A stretch of 33,975 nt of DNA from Candidatus Azobacteroides sp. (GCA_021201815.1 JAJQEC010000102.1:1-33975); one strand, 5' to 3'. Positions 1 through 9,063 are shown, counted from the first letter of the stretch. Numbers and translations are program-made. Notes: a model not told the origin generated them from the sequence alone.

Positions 1-2
1 CG

Positions 3-116
3 CCCTGCCCTGAGATCAGGCAGCTCAGGGACCTGACACGCCTGCTCTTATCCTTCTTCGAGGGGAGAGTTGTGGAAGAAAAGGGTGAGATACTTATTTA
101 CAAATATGTTAAATAA
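3..116 (+). CDS. C-terminal fragment of an unidentified protein (5' truncated by window edge)
   Basis: An open frame enters the window in frame 3 and stops at TAA 114-116, giving about 37 residues. The composition looks like a genuine protein: a helical, charged stretch (EIRQLRDLTRLLLSFFEGRV) followed by a short beta-like tail ending IYKYVK. The family is not recognised. It is followed by about 530 bp without a convincing gene, so it is probably not part of the PUL. The piece covering FFEGRV (bases 53-72) is also one arm of a 20-bp inverted repeat whose partner is at the far end of the window. The segment may therefore partly be an intergenic repeat rather than coding, and confidence is limited. 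Confidence 0.45.
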   Translation, partial: PCPEIRQLRDLTRLLLSFFEGRVVEEKGEILIYKYVK

Positions 117-646
117 CACCGGCAGTATAGTGGTTTTTAATAAAAGCACTATATTTGCTAATAGGTAAGTATCTCCTCAGGCCTGGGAGCAAAAGTAGAA
201 GATTCTTTTTCTGATACTACTTATTTAAAAAATATAATACGGGGAAGTTTTAGTTAGAAATGATTTGATGAAAGTTAGTCGCGGAGAAGGTGTTGTGTGA
301 ATCCTCTTCCTGATTGTTATTGCTCAGGGATTTGTGAACGAGTGTGTGAATAAATGATTGTAATATAAGGGTATGCGGTTAGAGCGGGTTTTATTGCCGG
401 CTGTTTTTTACCGGGGAATATTTGTTATTATCATTCCATAGGTGGCTAACGATTTGCCTCTCTCTTATTTATTGTTCACCTGGTTAATCCTGCTTCTGGT
501 TCTTTTTGCTGACAGGCACATCCCTACCGGCAAAGAGTGGCATGAGTATACCCTGTCCGGAACACCAGCTCTAAAAACATACGTTCATATTCGTTTAATA
601 AAAGCCCCCTCATTTATTCTGTTATTAATTAATCTTGAAAGTATTA
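117..646. other. Long gap before the regulator; no convincing gene
   Basis: About 530 bp separate the upstream gene fragment from the regulator ATG. Two stem-forming elements lie at its left side. GAGATACTTA (87-96) pairs perfectly with TAAGTATCTC (166-175). Inside that, TATAGTG (126-132) pairs with CACTATA (147-153) across a T/A-rich loop. Together they may act as terminator structures for the upstream gene. TATATTTG at 150-157 resembles the Bacteroides -7 element TAnnTTTG but sits inside the stem. The rest (about 180-640) is AT-rich, and I see no RNA gene or repeat in it. Confidence 0.5.
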
Positions 647-2248
647 ATGAAGAAAATTGTTGTGTTCTTTTTTTGCTTGTCTGTTCCTTTGTATGCTTTA
701 TCATCAAAGAATGAAATAGACTCCCTGCTGAAAGTGCTGGATAAAACTCTGGCCGAACGTACTTCTTTTGTAGAAAAGAAAAATTCCCGGATCCATTTAT
801 TAAAGCTCAGACTGAATGAGAGGAAAACCCTGGAAGAAAAATACCATATCAATGCGGAAATCGTTAATGAATACCAGCCCTATGTGTGCGACTCGGCGAT
901 TCTGTATGTAAATGAGAATATTAAAATTGCCGAAAGGCTAAATAATCCGGAATATCTGTATGATAGTAAAATCAGGCTTGCTTTTATTTATTCCATTTCC
1001 GGACTTTTTACCCAGGCACAGGAAATTCTCAGGGCAATTCAGCTAAAAGACCTGCCACAGAGTTTACAACTAGCGTACTGCTGGTGTTACCTGAGATATT
1101 ATGAAAACCTGATACGATATACCGATGACCGCAAATTCTCTCAGGAATACTCACTGATATACGAATTATATCGCGATACGATCATGGAGATACTTCCTAC
1201 AGATACGGAATTCTATGAAAAGGAACGTGCCTTTATGCTTCAGCAGAAAGGATATTACGAAGAGGCCTTGGCTATTCTGACAAGGACTTTTTTAGCCGAA
1301 GAGCCTTCTACCCATAGTTATGCAATGGCATCCATGAGCCTTGCCAAATTATACGAACTGATGGGCGAAAAGGATCTGGCAAAAAAATACCTGTTGCTCG
1401 CTGCCATTACCGATACGCAGTTGGCAGTGAAAGAAAACGAATCCCTACTGGCGTTGGCTACGCATGTATATGAAGAAGGAGATGTAAATCGGGCTTACCA
1501 TTATATAAAAGTATCATTAGAAGACGCCAATTATTACAATTCCCGTTTCCGGAATACGGTAATTGCGAGGGTACAGCCAATTATAGAAGAATCCTATCTT
1601 GTTAAAATACAGCAGCAAAGCAAAAACCTGCGGCTCTATGCGATCCTGACCAGTGCCCTTATTCTTATTCTTGCCGGATCTGTTTATTTTGTTTATAAAC
1701 AAATGAAGGTTGTATCCAAGGCGCGGAAGAATCTCCGGAAAATGTACAGGAAGCTGGAAGTGGTTAACCGAAAGCTGGACGAGGCAAATTCTGTCAAGGA
1801 AAAATACATCGGTTTTTTTATGAATTATTGTGTCCTGTATATCGATAAACAGGATGAATACCGGAAAACGATAAACCGGAAAATTAAAGTCGGACAGATA
1901 GACGACCTGTATAAAATGACTTCTTCCAAACGGAATCTGGAAAAAGACATGGAAGATTTTTACAGTGTGTTTGATGAAGCTTTTCTGAACCTGTATCCCA
2001 ATTTTGTCGAAGAATTTAATCTGCTGCTCAAAGAAGAAGAACGCTATGTCATTAAAAACGGAAAGATGAACACCGAAATCCGTATCTTTGCCCTGATGAA
2101 ATTAGGAATTACCGATACGAATCAGATCTCTTCTTTCCTGCGTTATTCCTTACAGACCATCTATAATTATAAGAGCAAAGTAAAAGGGAAGGCAATCAAT
2201 CCCAATAATTTTGAAGAAGAGATCAAAAAAATCAGTTCTTTCTCATAA
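647..2248 (+). CDS. TPR-containing, membrane-anchored DUF6377-type transcriptional regulator
   Basis: Predicted local regulator of the PUL, 533 aa. ATG 647 is preferred over TTG 635 because it begins a clean signal sequence (MKKIVVFFFCLSVPLYALSS). Residues about 40-310 are helical and TPR-like. One transmembrane helix follows at about 329-351 (LYAILTSALILILAGSVYFV), then a charged coiled-coil at about 354-386. The C-terminal part (IGFFMNYCVLYIDKQDEYR..., DMEDFYSVFDEAFLNLYPNF) matches the DUF6377 pattern. It ends in a helix-turn-helix-like segment (ITDTNQISSFLRYSLQTIYN, about 487-506). The family couples a periplasmic TPR sensor to a cytoplasmic DNA-binding tail, and such genes often border PULs. 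The ligand is unknown. It is separated from the next gene by 170 bp holding an inverted repeat that is a plausible target site. Confidence 0.85.
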   Translation: MKKIVVFFFCLSVPLYALSSKNEIDSLLKVLDKTLAERTSFVEKKNSRIHLLKLRLNERKTLEEKYHINAEIVNEYQPYVCDSAILYVNENIKIAERLNNPEYLYDSKIRLAFIYSISGLFTQAQEILRAIQLKDLPQSLQLAYCWCYLRYYENLIRYTDDRKFSQEYSLIYELYRDTIMEILPTDTEFYEKERAFMLQQKGYYEEALAILTRTFLAEEPSTHSYAMASMSLAKLYELMGEKDLAKKYLLLAAITDTQLAVKENESLLALATHVYEEGDVNRAYHYIKVSLEDANYYNSRFRNTVIARVQPIIEESYLVKIQQQSKNLRLYAILTSALILILAGSVYFVYKQMKVVSKARKNLRKMYRKLEVVNRKLDEANSVKEKYIGFFMNYCVLYIDKQDEYRKTINRKIKVGQIDDLYKMTSSKRNLEKDMEDFYSVFDEAFLNLYPNFVEEFNLLLKEEERYVIKNGKMNTEIRIFALMKLGITDTNQISSFLRYSLQTIYNYKSKVKGKAINPNNFEEEIKKISSFS

Positions 2249-2324
2249 ATAACACTTACCAAAAACCCATTATCCGGACTTATTAATATTCTGTGAATCA
2301 GAATTATATATTTTAAAAAGTTTA

Positions 2325-2360
2325 CCAAAAGCCTACTTCTCAACCAAAATAGGCTTTTGG
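2325..2360. promoter_or_regulatory. Perfect 11-bp inverted repeat: candidate operator or terminator
   Basis: CCAAAAGCCTA (2325-2335) and TAGGCTTTTGG (2350-2360) are exact reverse complements separated by 14 bases. The motif ACCAAAA also occurs at 2258-2264, 2324-2330 and 2343-2349, so half-sites cluster between the regulator stop codon and the esterase gene. The right arm ends 6 bp before a TATATTTG box. This position suits an operator for the regulator. A terminator for the regulator transcript is the alternative, but no T-run follows the stem. Confidence 0.45.
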
Positions 2361-2366
2361 GGTGGA

Positions 2367-2374
2367 TATATTTG
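2367..2374 (+). promoter_or_regulatory. Candidate -7 promoter element (TATATTTG) for the PUL
   Basis: TATATTTG matches the Bacteroidales -7 consensus TAnnTTTG. It lies about 45 bp before the esterase ATG, which leaves an untranslated leader of roughly 35-40 nt. A matching TTTG -33 element at the usual distance is not evident, as expected if an activator is needed. Assignment rests on one short motif plus position. Confidence 0.35.
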
Positions 2375-2418
2375 CATCAAACATTATTTATTGCAGTTAG
2401 CGCTTAAATTTAATTGAT

Positions 2419-3804
2419 ATGAAAAAGAGACTTTTCTTTAGTTTGATAGTTATCTCTTCTTTTTGTTTTTTCTGCCAGTCGCAGACAATTACTCCGTTTA
2501 AAAAAGGAGACCGTGTCGTATTTGTCGGTAATAGTATAACCGACGGCGGACTTTATCATTCTTATATATGGCTGTATTATATGACCCGTTTCCCGGAGGT
2601 GAATATTACGGTAATAAATGCCGGAATCGGAGGGGATACGGCTGCTGAAATATACAAACGGATCGACGGGGATGTACTTGATAAGAAACCTACCTATCTG
2701 ATTACTACTTTCGGGATGAATGATTCCGGATATTTTGAATATAACGGCGAAGGTGCGGAAGAATTTGCAGACAGAAAAGTACAGGCATCCTACGATGCTT
2801 ATAAAATGATTGAAGAGCGGTACAAAAAATTACCCGGAGTACACCAGGTAATTATGGGCAGTTCTCCTTATGACGAGACTGCAATCATAGAAGGCAATAC
2901 TCCTTTCAAAAATAAGAACAAAGCCATGTTACGTATTGTGGATTTTCAGGAAAAATCCGCGAAGGCGAATGGCTGGGAGTTTATTGACCTGAATAAACCG
3001 ATGACAGCAATTAACGAAAGGATACAGGTAACAGATCCTACTTTTACATTATGTGGAAGTGACCGGATTCATCCTGATAATATCGGGCACATGGTAATGG
3101 CATACCTTTTCCTGAAAGGACAGGGATTTGCCGGAAAAGAAGTTGTCTCAACAGATATTGATGCTTCAAAAGCACAAGTCATTTCTACTTCTAATTGTAC
3201 GGTAACCGGATTGAAAAAAGAAGCGGACGGAATCAGTTTTGACTATCTTGCCAATGCGCTTCCTTATCCGCTCGATACTATTGCACGCGGCTGGGGAATG
3301 CACAGAAGCCAGTCGGAAGTAACACAAGCTGTTCCTTTCACAGAAGAAATGAATCAGGAAATCCTTAAAGTAACCGGATTGAAAGGAAATTACAAACTCC
3401 TGATCGATAACGAAGAGATAGGAACCTGGAGCGGAGAAGAATATGCGAAAGGCATTAACCTTGCCACCTTATCAAATACCCCGCAATACCAACAGGCGTT
3501 GAAAATTATGCATCTCAATGCGGAACGTTGGGAGATTGAACGTCGCTTCAGAGACTATGCATGGGTACAGTTCAACTTTTTCCAGGGAAAAGACCTGTTG
3601 TTCGCAAATAACCGTGAAGCCATCAACGTAATGGATCAGTTTGTTCAGGAAGATGGCTGGTTACGGGCAAAACGCGATCTGTATTCCAAAGCGATGTTCC
3701 CGGAAGTAAGAGAAGCATGGCAGAAAGAAATGGACCTGTTGGTCTCCATCATCTATGATATAAATAAACCTGTCACAAGAAAAGTATCCCTGATTCGTAA
3801 ATAA
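2419..3804 (+). CDS. Secreted SGNH/GDSL-type esterase
   Basis: 461 aa with an N-terminal signal peptide (about 1-22, cleavage near QSQ). The SGNH blocks are clear: block I GNSITDGG with nucleophile Ser39, block II Gly around NAGIGGD (67-73), block III GMND with Asn101, and block V DRIHPDNIGH with Asp215 and His218. Carbohydrate-active SGNH enzymes remove acetyl or other acyl groups so glycosidases can reach the backbone, and that role is inferred here from the mannosidase context. The region after residue about 235 is a long C-terminal extension of unclear function. It is the first gene after the candidate promoter. A strong hairpin and a 317-bp gap separate it from the next gene, so it may be transcribed partly on its own. 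Confidence 0.85.
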   Translation: MKKRLFFSLIVISSFCFFCQSQTITPFKKGDRVVFVGNSITDGGLYHSYIWLYYMTRFPEVNITVINAGIGGDTAAEIYKRIDGDVLDKKPTYLITTFGMNDSGYFEYNGEGAEEFADRKVQASYDAYKMIEERYKKLPGVHQVIMGSSPYDETAIIEGNTPFKNKNKAMLRIVDFQEKSAKANGWEFIDLNKPMTAINERIQVTDPTFTLCGSDRIHPDNIGHMVMAYLFLKGQGFAGKEVVSTDIDASKAQVISTSNCTVTGLKKEADGISFDYLANALPYPLDTIARGWGMHRSQSEVTQAVPFTEEMNQEILKVTGLKGNYKLLIDNEEIGTWSGEEYAKGINLATLSNTPQYQQALKIMHLNAERWEIERRFRDYAWVQFNFFQGKDLLFANNREAINVMDQFVQEDGWLRAKRDLYSKAMFPEVREAWQKEMDLLVSIIYDINKPVTRKVSLIRK

Positions 3805-3876
3805 AAAGGTCTTACGGACTATTAATATATATAAGGTAAGAAGTAGAAGTTAGGTTGATAACAGAGGCTGAGAAAT

Positions 3877-3905
3877 ATCTGTCCTGTCCAACAGACAGGA
3901 CAGAT
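3877..3905. terminator. Strong 12-bp hairpin after the esterase gene
   Basis: ATCTGTCCTGTC (3877-3888) and GACAGGACAGAT (3894-3905) are perfect complements with a 5-base loop (CAACA). It lies 73 bp after the esterase stop. No run of T follows, so it may be an attenuator, an mRNA 3'-end stabiliser or a processing site rather than a classical intrinsic terminator. The rest of the 3805-4121 gap is AT-rich and contains no supported gene. Confidence 0.5.
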
Positions 3906-4083
3906 TCGGCCCATGTTGATAGAGAAGTGTATAATTAATTCCTGACATATAACGGATAATGATCCTGCACCGTTCCCTGCGATGCTACCCTTACTTTATC
4001 CTTAGCGAAAGAAATAAAACCATAAAATAATAAAAAATTATAACCAGAGAATAAAAAAACAGAGAATTTCCTTATCCGGTTTT

Positions 4084-4108
4084 GACTCTTGATTCTTGAA
4101 TCTAATAT
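4084..4108 (+). repeat. 25-bp intergenic repeat, copy A, upstream of the GH38-like gene
   Basis: This stretch, beginning GACTCTTGATTCTTG and ending CTAATAT, matches 27648-27672 at 23 of 25 positions. Copy A ends 13 bp before the GH38 ATG; copy B runs into the ATG of the gene at 27671. It is built from a reiterated (G)ACTCTTG(N)TTCTTGA pattern that also makes up the inverted repeat at 27534-27667. Confidence 0.6.
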
Positions 4109-4121
4109 CTTTCTATTTTCC

Positions 4122-6671
4122 ATGCTGAAACACATTCTCATATTCTTTATGTCTTTTTCTGCGGTTTGTACATTTTCACAACAGGTGTATTTCGCAGATG
4201 GGTATCATGGAGGCATATACGGACATTATCCGGACTGGCAGACTCAATTCATGGTCGACAAGCTGGAGAAATACCCGGAATGGTGCATTGGCCTGGAAAT
4301 CGAACCTGAAACCTGGGATTCCGTACAATATACCGATAAGTCCGCGTATGATGCATTTAAACGCATGGCTGCTGACCGGCGCATTGATTTTACAAACCCT
4401 TCCTACGCGCAGCCTTATTTATACAATATTTCAGGCGAAACCATTATCCGCCAGTTCGAATACGGAATAAAGAAAATCCATTCCCATTTCCCTGCGGTTA
4501 CTTTCAACACATATGCCGTAGAGGAACCCTGCTTCACCAGTTGTCTGCCACAGATACTGAAGTCATTCGGTTTCAAATACGCTGTAATGAAAAACCCGAA
4601 TACCTGCTGGGGCGGATATACCCGTGCCTATGGAGGGGAGCTGGTAAACTGGATAGGACCGGATGGAAGCAGGATCCTTACGGTTCCCAGATATGCCAGT
4701 GAAGTATTAGAAGAAAATTCTACCTGGCAGACAACCGCATGGAACAATTCAACCGCTTACCTGGAGGCCTGCTTCCGTCAGGGAATACAACATCCCATTG
4801 GCATGTGCTATCAGGATGCCGGATGGAGAAACGGTCCGTGGCTGGGATACGGAAAAAAGATTAAAAATAACTCTGTCTATGTGACATGGACAGATTATAT
4901 TTCAGCGATTACTTCCGGAAACACAGAAGATAACCACCGGTTTTCACAGGAAGACATACTAGTAAGCCTTATGTGGGGAAGCCAGGCACTCCAGCAGATT
5001 GCACAGGCTGTCCGTACTTCCGAAAACAATATGGTGATGGCAGAAAAGCTTGCTTCGATGGCTGTTGTAGAAAAAGGATTTTCTTTTCCGGAGGAAAGCA
5101 TGGAGGAAGCATGGCGTACGCTTATGCTCGCTCAGCATCACGATTCATGGATCGTTCCTTATAATAAACTAAATAAATACCGTACCTGGACAGAAGAAAT
5201 CGTATCCTGCTGGACACCTGCAACGGATTCCATCGCAGGGAATATCATTAGCTGTGCCGTTAAGGAATTCGGCCAGAACAACACCCTTACCTCCGGAAAA
5301 CAACCCCGTTATATCCGGGTTTTTAATACAACCGGGAAGAAACGTTCCGAGCAGGTAACTGTAAAGTTGCCGGACGGATGGAAAGGAAAAAGCATCCGCG
5401 TATATAATTCCCGGAACAAAGAAGTAAATTCCCGGCTTATCAGGAAAGAAGAAAAAGAGGAACTTATCTTTTCTGCAGATGTCCCTTCTTTCGGATATGC
5501 TACTTACCGGCTGGAAGAAAAAGCTTCCTCTTCACCGAAAACAAAAGGAGTACGGTTTGATGTGTTCGGAAATTGTATCCTGGAAAACGACATGTATAAA
5601 ATAACTCTGAATCTTGCCAAAGGAGGAATCCTGAAAAGTCTTATTGCAAAAACTTTACATAATAGGGAGTTCGTAGATACGGCAAGTCCGTTCGGATTCG
5701 GTGAACTCCGGGGATATTTCTATGAGCAGGAAGCATTTCGTTCTTCCACCGAAACATCATGTCGGGTAAACATTCTGGAAGATAACGAATTGAGGATAAA
5801 AGTAGAACTCCTTGGACAAATTGCTTCTCATCCTTTTACGCAGGTGATCACCATCACGGCCGGGCAGGAACAGATTGACCACGAACTTACCATCCACTGG
5901 GACGGTAATCCACGGATCGGAGAATATGAAGAAAACGGAGAATGGAAGAATCCGAGAAAAGCGTTTTACGACGATCGCTTCAAATTGAATGTATTGTTTC
6001 CGGCTTCACTGGCTGCTCCGCAACTCTATAAAAATGCGCCTTTTGATGTCTGTAAAAGTGAATTGGAGAACACATTTTACAACAGGTGGGATAGCATCAA
6101 GCACAATATTATCCTGAACTGGGTGGATATTGTACAGGAAAATGAAAAATATGGAATGGCATTGCTGGCAGATCATACCACGTCTTATTCTTTTGGGGAA
6201 GACTTTCCGTTAGGGCTTACCGCGCAATATTCCGGAAGAGGATTATGGGGGGCCGATTATACAATAACCGGTCCGCTTAAAATCAGATATGCTCTGATAC
6301 CTCATGAAGGAAATTGGGAGAAGGCAGATATATGGACAAAAAGCAATACCTGGAATGAACCGCTTATACCGGCATTTTACGAGGAAACGGAAATGAAAGA
6401 CCATTCCTGTATTGATGCCGGCATGGCAGGATATGAAATCACAGCGGTGAAGGCAGAAGGGAATGATTTACTGGTGCGCCTGTTCAATCCCTATAAAGAA
6501 AAAAATACCAAACAGACTGTTTCTTTCAATTTCCCGCTCAAGGAAATTCATGAAGTCGAATTAAACGGAACAATAATAAACGAGAAACTAATCCATACGG
6601 ATTCGGGAAAGAACACTACAGACATTTCTATCCCGCAATTCGGAATAAAAACATTTAAAATCAAGAGGTAA
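4122..6671 (+). CDS. GH38-like alpha-mannosidase, secreted
   Basis: 849 aa counted from ATG 4122. An upstream TTG (4089) lies inside a repeat and would spoil the signal peptide (MLKHILIFFMSFSAVCTFS|QQ). The N-terminal half fits a GH38 (beta/alpha)7 catalytic domain, and the middle domain holds AQHHDSW (His339, His340, Asp341), the GH38 QHHD motif. The C-terminal half is beta-rich, as in GH38. The family hydrolyses alpha-mannosides with retention and uses a metal ion. Divergence: the usual N-terminal HxD metal motif is not visible (DGYHGGIYGHYPDW instead). The nucleophile segment reads AVEEPCFTSCLPQIL, putting Glu134 where Asp is expected. It sits 13 bp upstream of the GH92 gene, clearly in the same operon. 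Family assignment is good; activity and linkage are uncertain. Confidence 0.8.
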   Translation: MLKHILIFFMSFSAVCTFSQQVYFADGYHGGIYGHYPDWQTQFMVDKLEKYPEWCIGLEIEPETWDSVQYTDKSAYDAFKRMAADRRIDFTNPSYAQPYLYNISGETIIRQFEYGIKKIHSHFPAVTFNTYAVEEPCFTSCLPQILKSFGFKYAVMKNPNTCWGGYTRAYGGELVNWIGPDGSRILTVPRYASEVLEENSTWQTTAWNNSTAYLEACFRQGIQHPIGMCYQDAGWRNGPWLGYGKKIKNNSVYVTWTDYISAITSGNTEDNHRFSQEDILVSLMWGSQALQQIAQAVRTSENNMVMAEKLASMAVVEKGFSFPEESMEEAWRTLMLAQHHDSWIVPYNKLNKYRTWTEEIVSCWTPATDSIAGNIISCAVKEFGQNNTLTSGKQPRYIRVFNTTGKKRSEQVTVKLPDGWKGKSIRVYNSRNKEVNSRLIRKEEKEELIFSADVPSFGYATYRLEEKASSSPKTKGVRFDVFGNCILENDMYKITLNLAKGGILKSLIAKTLHNREFVDTASPFGFGELRGYFYEQEAFRSSTETSCRVNILEDNELRIKVELLGQIASHPFTQVITITAGQEQIDHELTIHWDGNPRIGEYEENGEWKNPRKAFYDDRFKLNVLFPASLAAPQLYKNAPFDVCKSELENTFYNRWDSIKHNIILNWVDIVQENEKYGMALLADHTTSYSFGEDFPLGLTAQYSGRGLWGADYTITGPLKIRYALIPHEGNWEKADIWTKSNTWNEPLIPAFYEETEMKDHSCIDAGMAGYEITAVKAEGNDLLVRLFNPYKEKNTKQTVSFNFPLKEIHEVELNGTIINEKLIHTDSGKNTTDISIPQFGIKTFKIKR

Positions 6672-6684
6672 GCTATAAGCTATA

Positions 6685-9018
6685 ATGGTTATGAATAATA
6701 AACTATACATACTGTTTATCCTGCTTCTTGCAGGTTGTCAGACGGCAGTGAACGAGGAGAAATCCTTATCTGATTATGTGAATCCTTTTATAGGAGCGAG
6801 TACAAATACCCGCGATGCCGGATTCTATCACGGATTGGGAAAAATCTTCCCCGGAGCTGCCACCCCCTACGGGATGGTACAGGTAAGTCCGAATACCATT
6901 ACCGGAGGAGACAACGGGTCGGGGTATAGTTATGAACATACCACCATTGAAGGATTTGCCTTTACCCAACTAAGTGGCATCGGCTGGTTCGGTGATTTCG
7001 GGAATTTTCTCGTTATGCCTGTTACCGGTGAGCTGAAAACCATTGCCGGAAAAGAAGACGGAAGCATAGCAGGATACCGTTCTCGTTACAATAAAGAAAC
7101 CGAAACTGCGACAGCAGGATATTACTCCGTAGAACTGACAGATTATGATATTAAAGTTGAAGCTACGGCAGCACCCCGTAGCGGAATGTTACGGTTTACG
7201 TTTCCTGAGAATAATCAATCCCGTATTCAGATCGATCTGGCAAGACGGGTAGGAGGTACTTCCACATACCAGTATGTAGAAATCGTAGACCGGTATACCA
7301 TACGCGGATGGATGAAATGTCCTCCGGAAGGAGGGGGCTGGGGAAACGGCGAAGGCAATGCCGATTATACCGTTTATTTTTATGCACAATTTAGCAAACC
7401 ATTGGATAATTATGGCTTCTGGAGTGCGGATATTCCTGACCAGTGGGAAAGGAAAAGAGATGAAGTAGTCAGTCTGCCTTATCTGCAGAAAGTAGCAGAA
7501 GCTGCTGTCATAAAAGATGAGAAGAAGATGGGTGGAAAACACCTGGGTTTCTTTACTGAATTTGAAACGAAAGAGAAAGAAGAAATTACCCTGAAAGTCG
7601 GCATTTCTTATGTGGACATGGACGGTGCGGAAAGAAATTTTAAAGCAGAGGTTGCCGATAAAAACTTCAATCAGGTGAGGAAAGAGGCAAAAGATGCCTG
7701 GGAAAAGGAACTCCAGCGGGTAAAAGTAACCGGTGGTACGGATGACCAGAATACTATTTTCTATACTTCCCTTTATCATACGATGATTGATCCCCGCATC
7801 TTTACCGATGTAGACGGGCGTTATGTCGGAGGTGGCGGAAAAATCTTCCAGGCAGACGGCTTTACCAAACGTACTATTTTCAGTGGATGGGATGTATTCC
7901 GCAGCCAGTTTCCGCTGCAAACAATTATCAATCCGGAATTAGTAAATGATGAATTGAATTCTCTGATTACCCTTGCCGAACAAAGCGGAAGGGAATATTA
8001 CGAACGCTGGGAAATCGTAAATGCCTATTCCGGCTGTATGATCGGAAATCCGGCCTTATCTGTTCTGGCAGATGCTTATCTCAAGGGAATCCGAAATTAC
8101 GATATTGACAAAGCTTATCAGTATGCCCTCAACACTTCGGCTAAGTTCGGAAATGATTCCCTGGGATATACAGGTCCCCCTCTCAGTATTTCCCATACCC
8201 TGGAATATGCGTATACTGACTGGTGTATTTCTCAGTTGGCAGAAGCATTGGGTAAAAAAGAAGATGCGGAGTTGTTCCGTCAGAAAGGACAGGCTTACCG
8301 TAATATTTTCGATGCGGAAAAAGGCTGGTTCAGACCACGGAATCCGGACGGTTCGTGGGAAAAATGGAAAGAAAATGCGCGCCTGGAAGAATGGTACGGA
8401 ACCATTGAAAGCAATCCTTATCAGCAGGGATGGTTTGTGCCTCACGACATTCCGGGAATGGTAGAACTAATGGGCGGAAAAGAAAATGTGCTGAAAGATC
8501 TTACCGAATTCTTTGATAAGACGCCGAAAAACATGTTATGGAACGATTATTATAACCATGCCAATGAACCGGTTCACCTGGTGCCCTTCCTGTTCAACCT
8601 TCTTGACAGGCCCTGGCTCACTCAGCAATGGACACGGCATATTTGTGACAAAGCTTATTTCAATGCCGTAGAAGGAATTGTCGGAAATGAAGATGTAGGA
8701 CAAATGTCCGCATGGTATATTCTTGCTGCTTCGGGTATTCATCCTTCCTGTCCCGGAACTACCCGGTACGAAATCACCAGCCCCTTGTTTGAACGGATTG
8801 AATTCAAACTGGACCCGGCTTATTTCAAAGGAGAAAAGTTTACTGTTATTGCGCACGATAATCTGCCTGCAAATGTCTACATCCAGCGTGCGCTGTTAAA
8901 CGGCAAAGAATATAATAAATGCTATATCGATTTTGAAGATATCGTGAATGGAGGAACCTTAGAGTTATACATGGGAGATACTCCTAACAAAGACTGGGGT
9001 ACAGATAATACGAAGTAA
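6685..9018 (+). CDS. GH92 exo-alpha-mannosidase, lipoprotein
   Basis: 777 aa. Signal peptide II with lipobox LAGC and acylated Cys18, so it is membrane-anchored. The N-terminal beta-sandwich starts at DYVNPFIGAS and includes TPYGMVQVSPN. The (alpha/alpha)6 domain carries the family signatures: the TIESNPYQQGWFVPHD segment with predicted acid Glu575, HANEPVHLVPFLFN, and GNEDVGQMSAWY (Asn668-Glu669-Asp670) around the general base. GH92 enzymes are calcium-dependent inverting exo-alpha-mannosidases. Compared with the GH92 at 23009 it lacks the His-Glu pair linked to alpha-1,2 cleavage and has Asn instead of the first Asp of DED. Another linkage (alpha-1,3, 1,4 or 1,6) or a different mannoside is therefore more likely. 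Its stop codon lies within an inverted repeat. Confidence 0.93.
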   Translation: MVMNNKLYILFILLLAGCQTAVNEEKSLSDYVNPFIGASTNTRDAGFYHGLGKIFPGAATPYGMVQVSPNTITGGDNGSGYSYEHTTIEGFAFTQLSGIGWFGDFGNFLVMPVTGELKTIAGKEDGSIAGYRSRYNKETETATAGYYSVELTDYDIKVEATAAPRSGMLRFTFPENNQSRIQIDLARRVGGTSTYQYVEIVDRYTIRGWMKCPPEGGGWGNGEGNADYTVYFYAQFSKPLDNYGFWSADIPDQWERKRDEVVSLPYLQKVAEAAVIKDEKKMGGKHLGFFTEFETKEKEEITLKVGISYVDMDGAERNFKAEVADKNFNQVRKEAKDAWEKELQRVKVTGGTDDQNTIFYTSLYHTMIDPRIFTDVDGRYVGGGGKIFQADGFTKRTIFSGWDVFRSQFPLQTIINPELVNDELNSLITLAEQSGREYYERWEIVNAYSGCMIGNPALSVLADAYLKGIRNYDIDKAYQYALNTSAKFGNDSLGYTGPPLSISHTLEYAYTDWCISQLAEALGKKEDAELFRQKGQAYRNIFDAEKGWFRPRNPDGSWEKWKENARLEEWYGTIESNPYQQGWFVPHDIPGMVELMGGKENVLKDLTEFFDKTPKNMLWNDYYNHANEPVHLVPFLFNLLDRPWLTQQWTRHICDKAYFNAVEGIVGNEDVGQMSAWYILAASGIHPSCPGTTRYEITSPLFERIEFKLDPAYFKGEKFTVIAHDNLPANVYIQRALLNGKEYNKCYIDFEDIVNGGTLELYMGDTPNKDWGTDNTK

Positions 9019-9063
9019 AAGGTAAAAAGTAAAAAGGCGCTTCTCCTCTTTTACCTTTTACTT
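9013..9063. terminator. 15-bp inverted repeat overlapping the GH92 stop codon
   Basis: AAGTAAAAGGTAAAA (9013-9027) is the exact reverse complement of TTTTACCTTTTACTT (9049-9063), and the left arm includes the TAA stop at 9016-9018. Both arms continue as imperfect reiterations of a GTAAAAAG-type unit. It could act as a bidirectional terminator or mRNA 3' stabiliser between the mannosidase block and the Sus block. Confidence 0.55.

Noticed and set aside
8..30. CCCTGAG/CTCAGGG hairpin at the left edge
   Set aside because: Lies within the partial coding frame and has only a 7-bp stem; no T-run follows. Probably fortuitous.
442..714. Plus-strand reading frame of 90 codons (GTG start) before the regulator
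   Set aside because: Starts with GTG, has low-complexity hydrophobic composition, and its 3' end overlaps the regulator's signal-peptide region in another frame. No recognisable motif.
7189..7920. Long minus-strand frame (243 codons) inside the first GH92 gene
   Set aside because: Lies wholly opposite a clear GH92 coding region. Its composition (rich in Phe, Ile, Ser and Arg) is typical of an antisense shadow.
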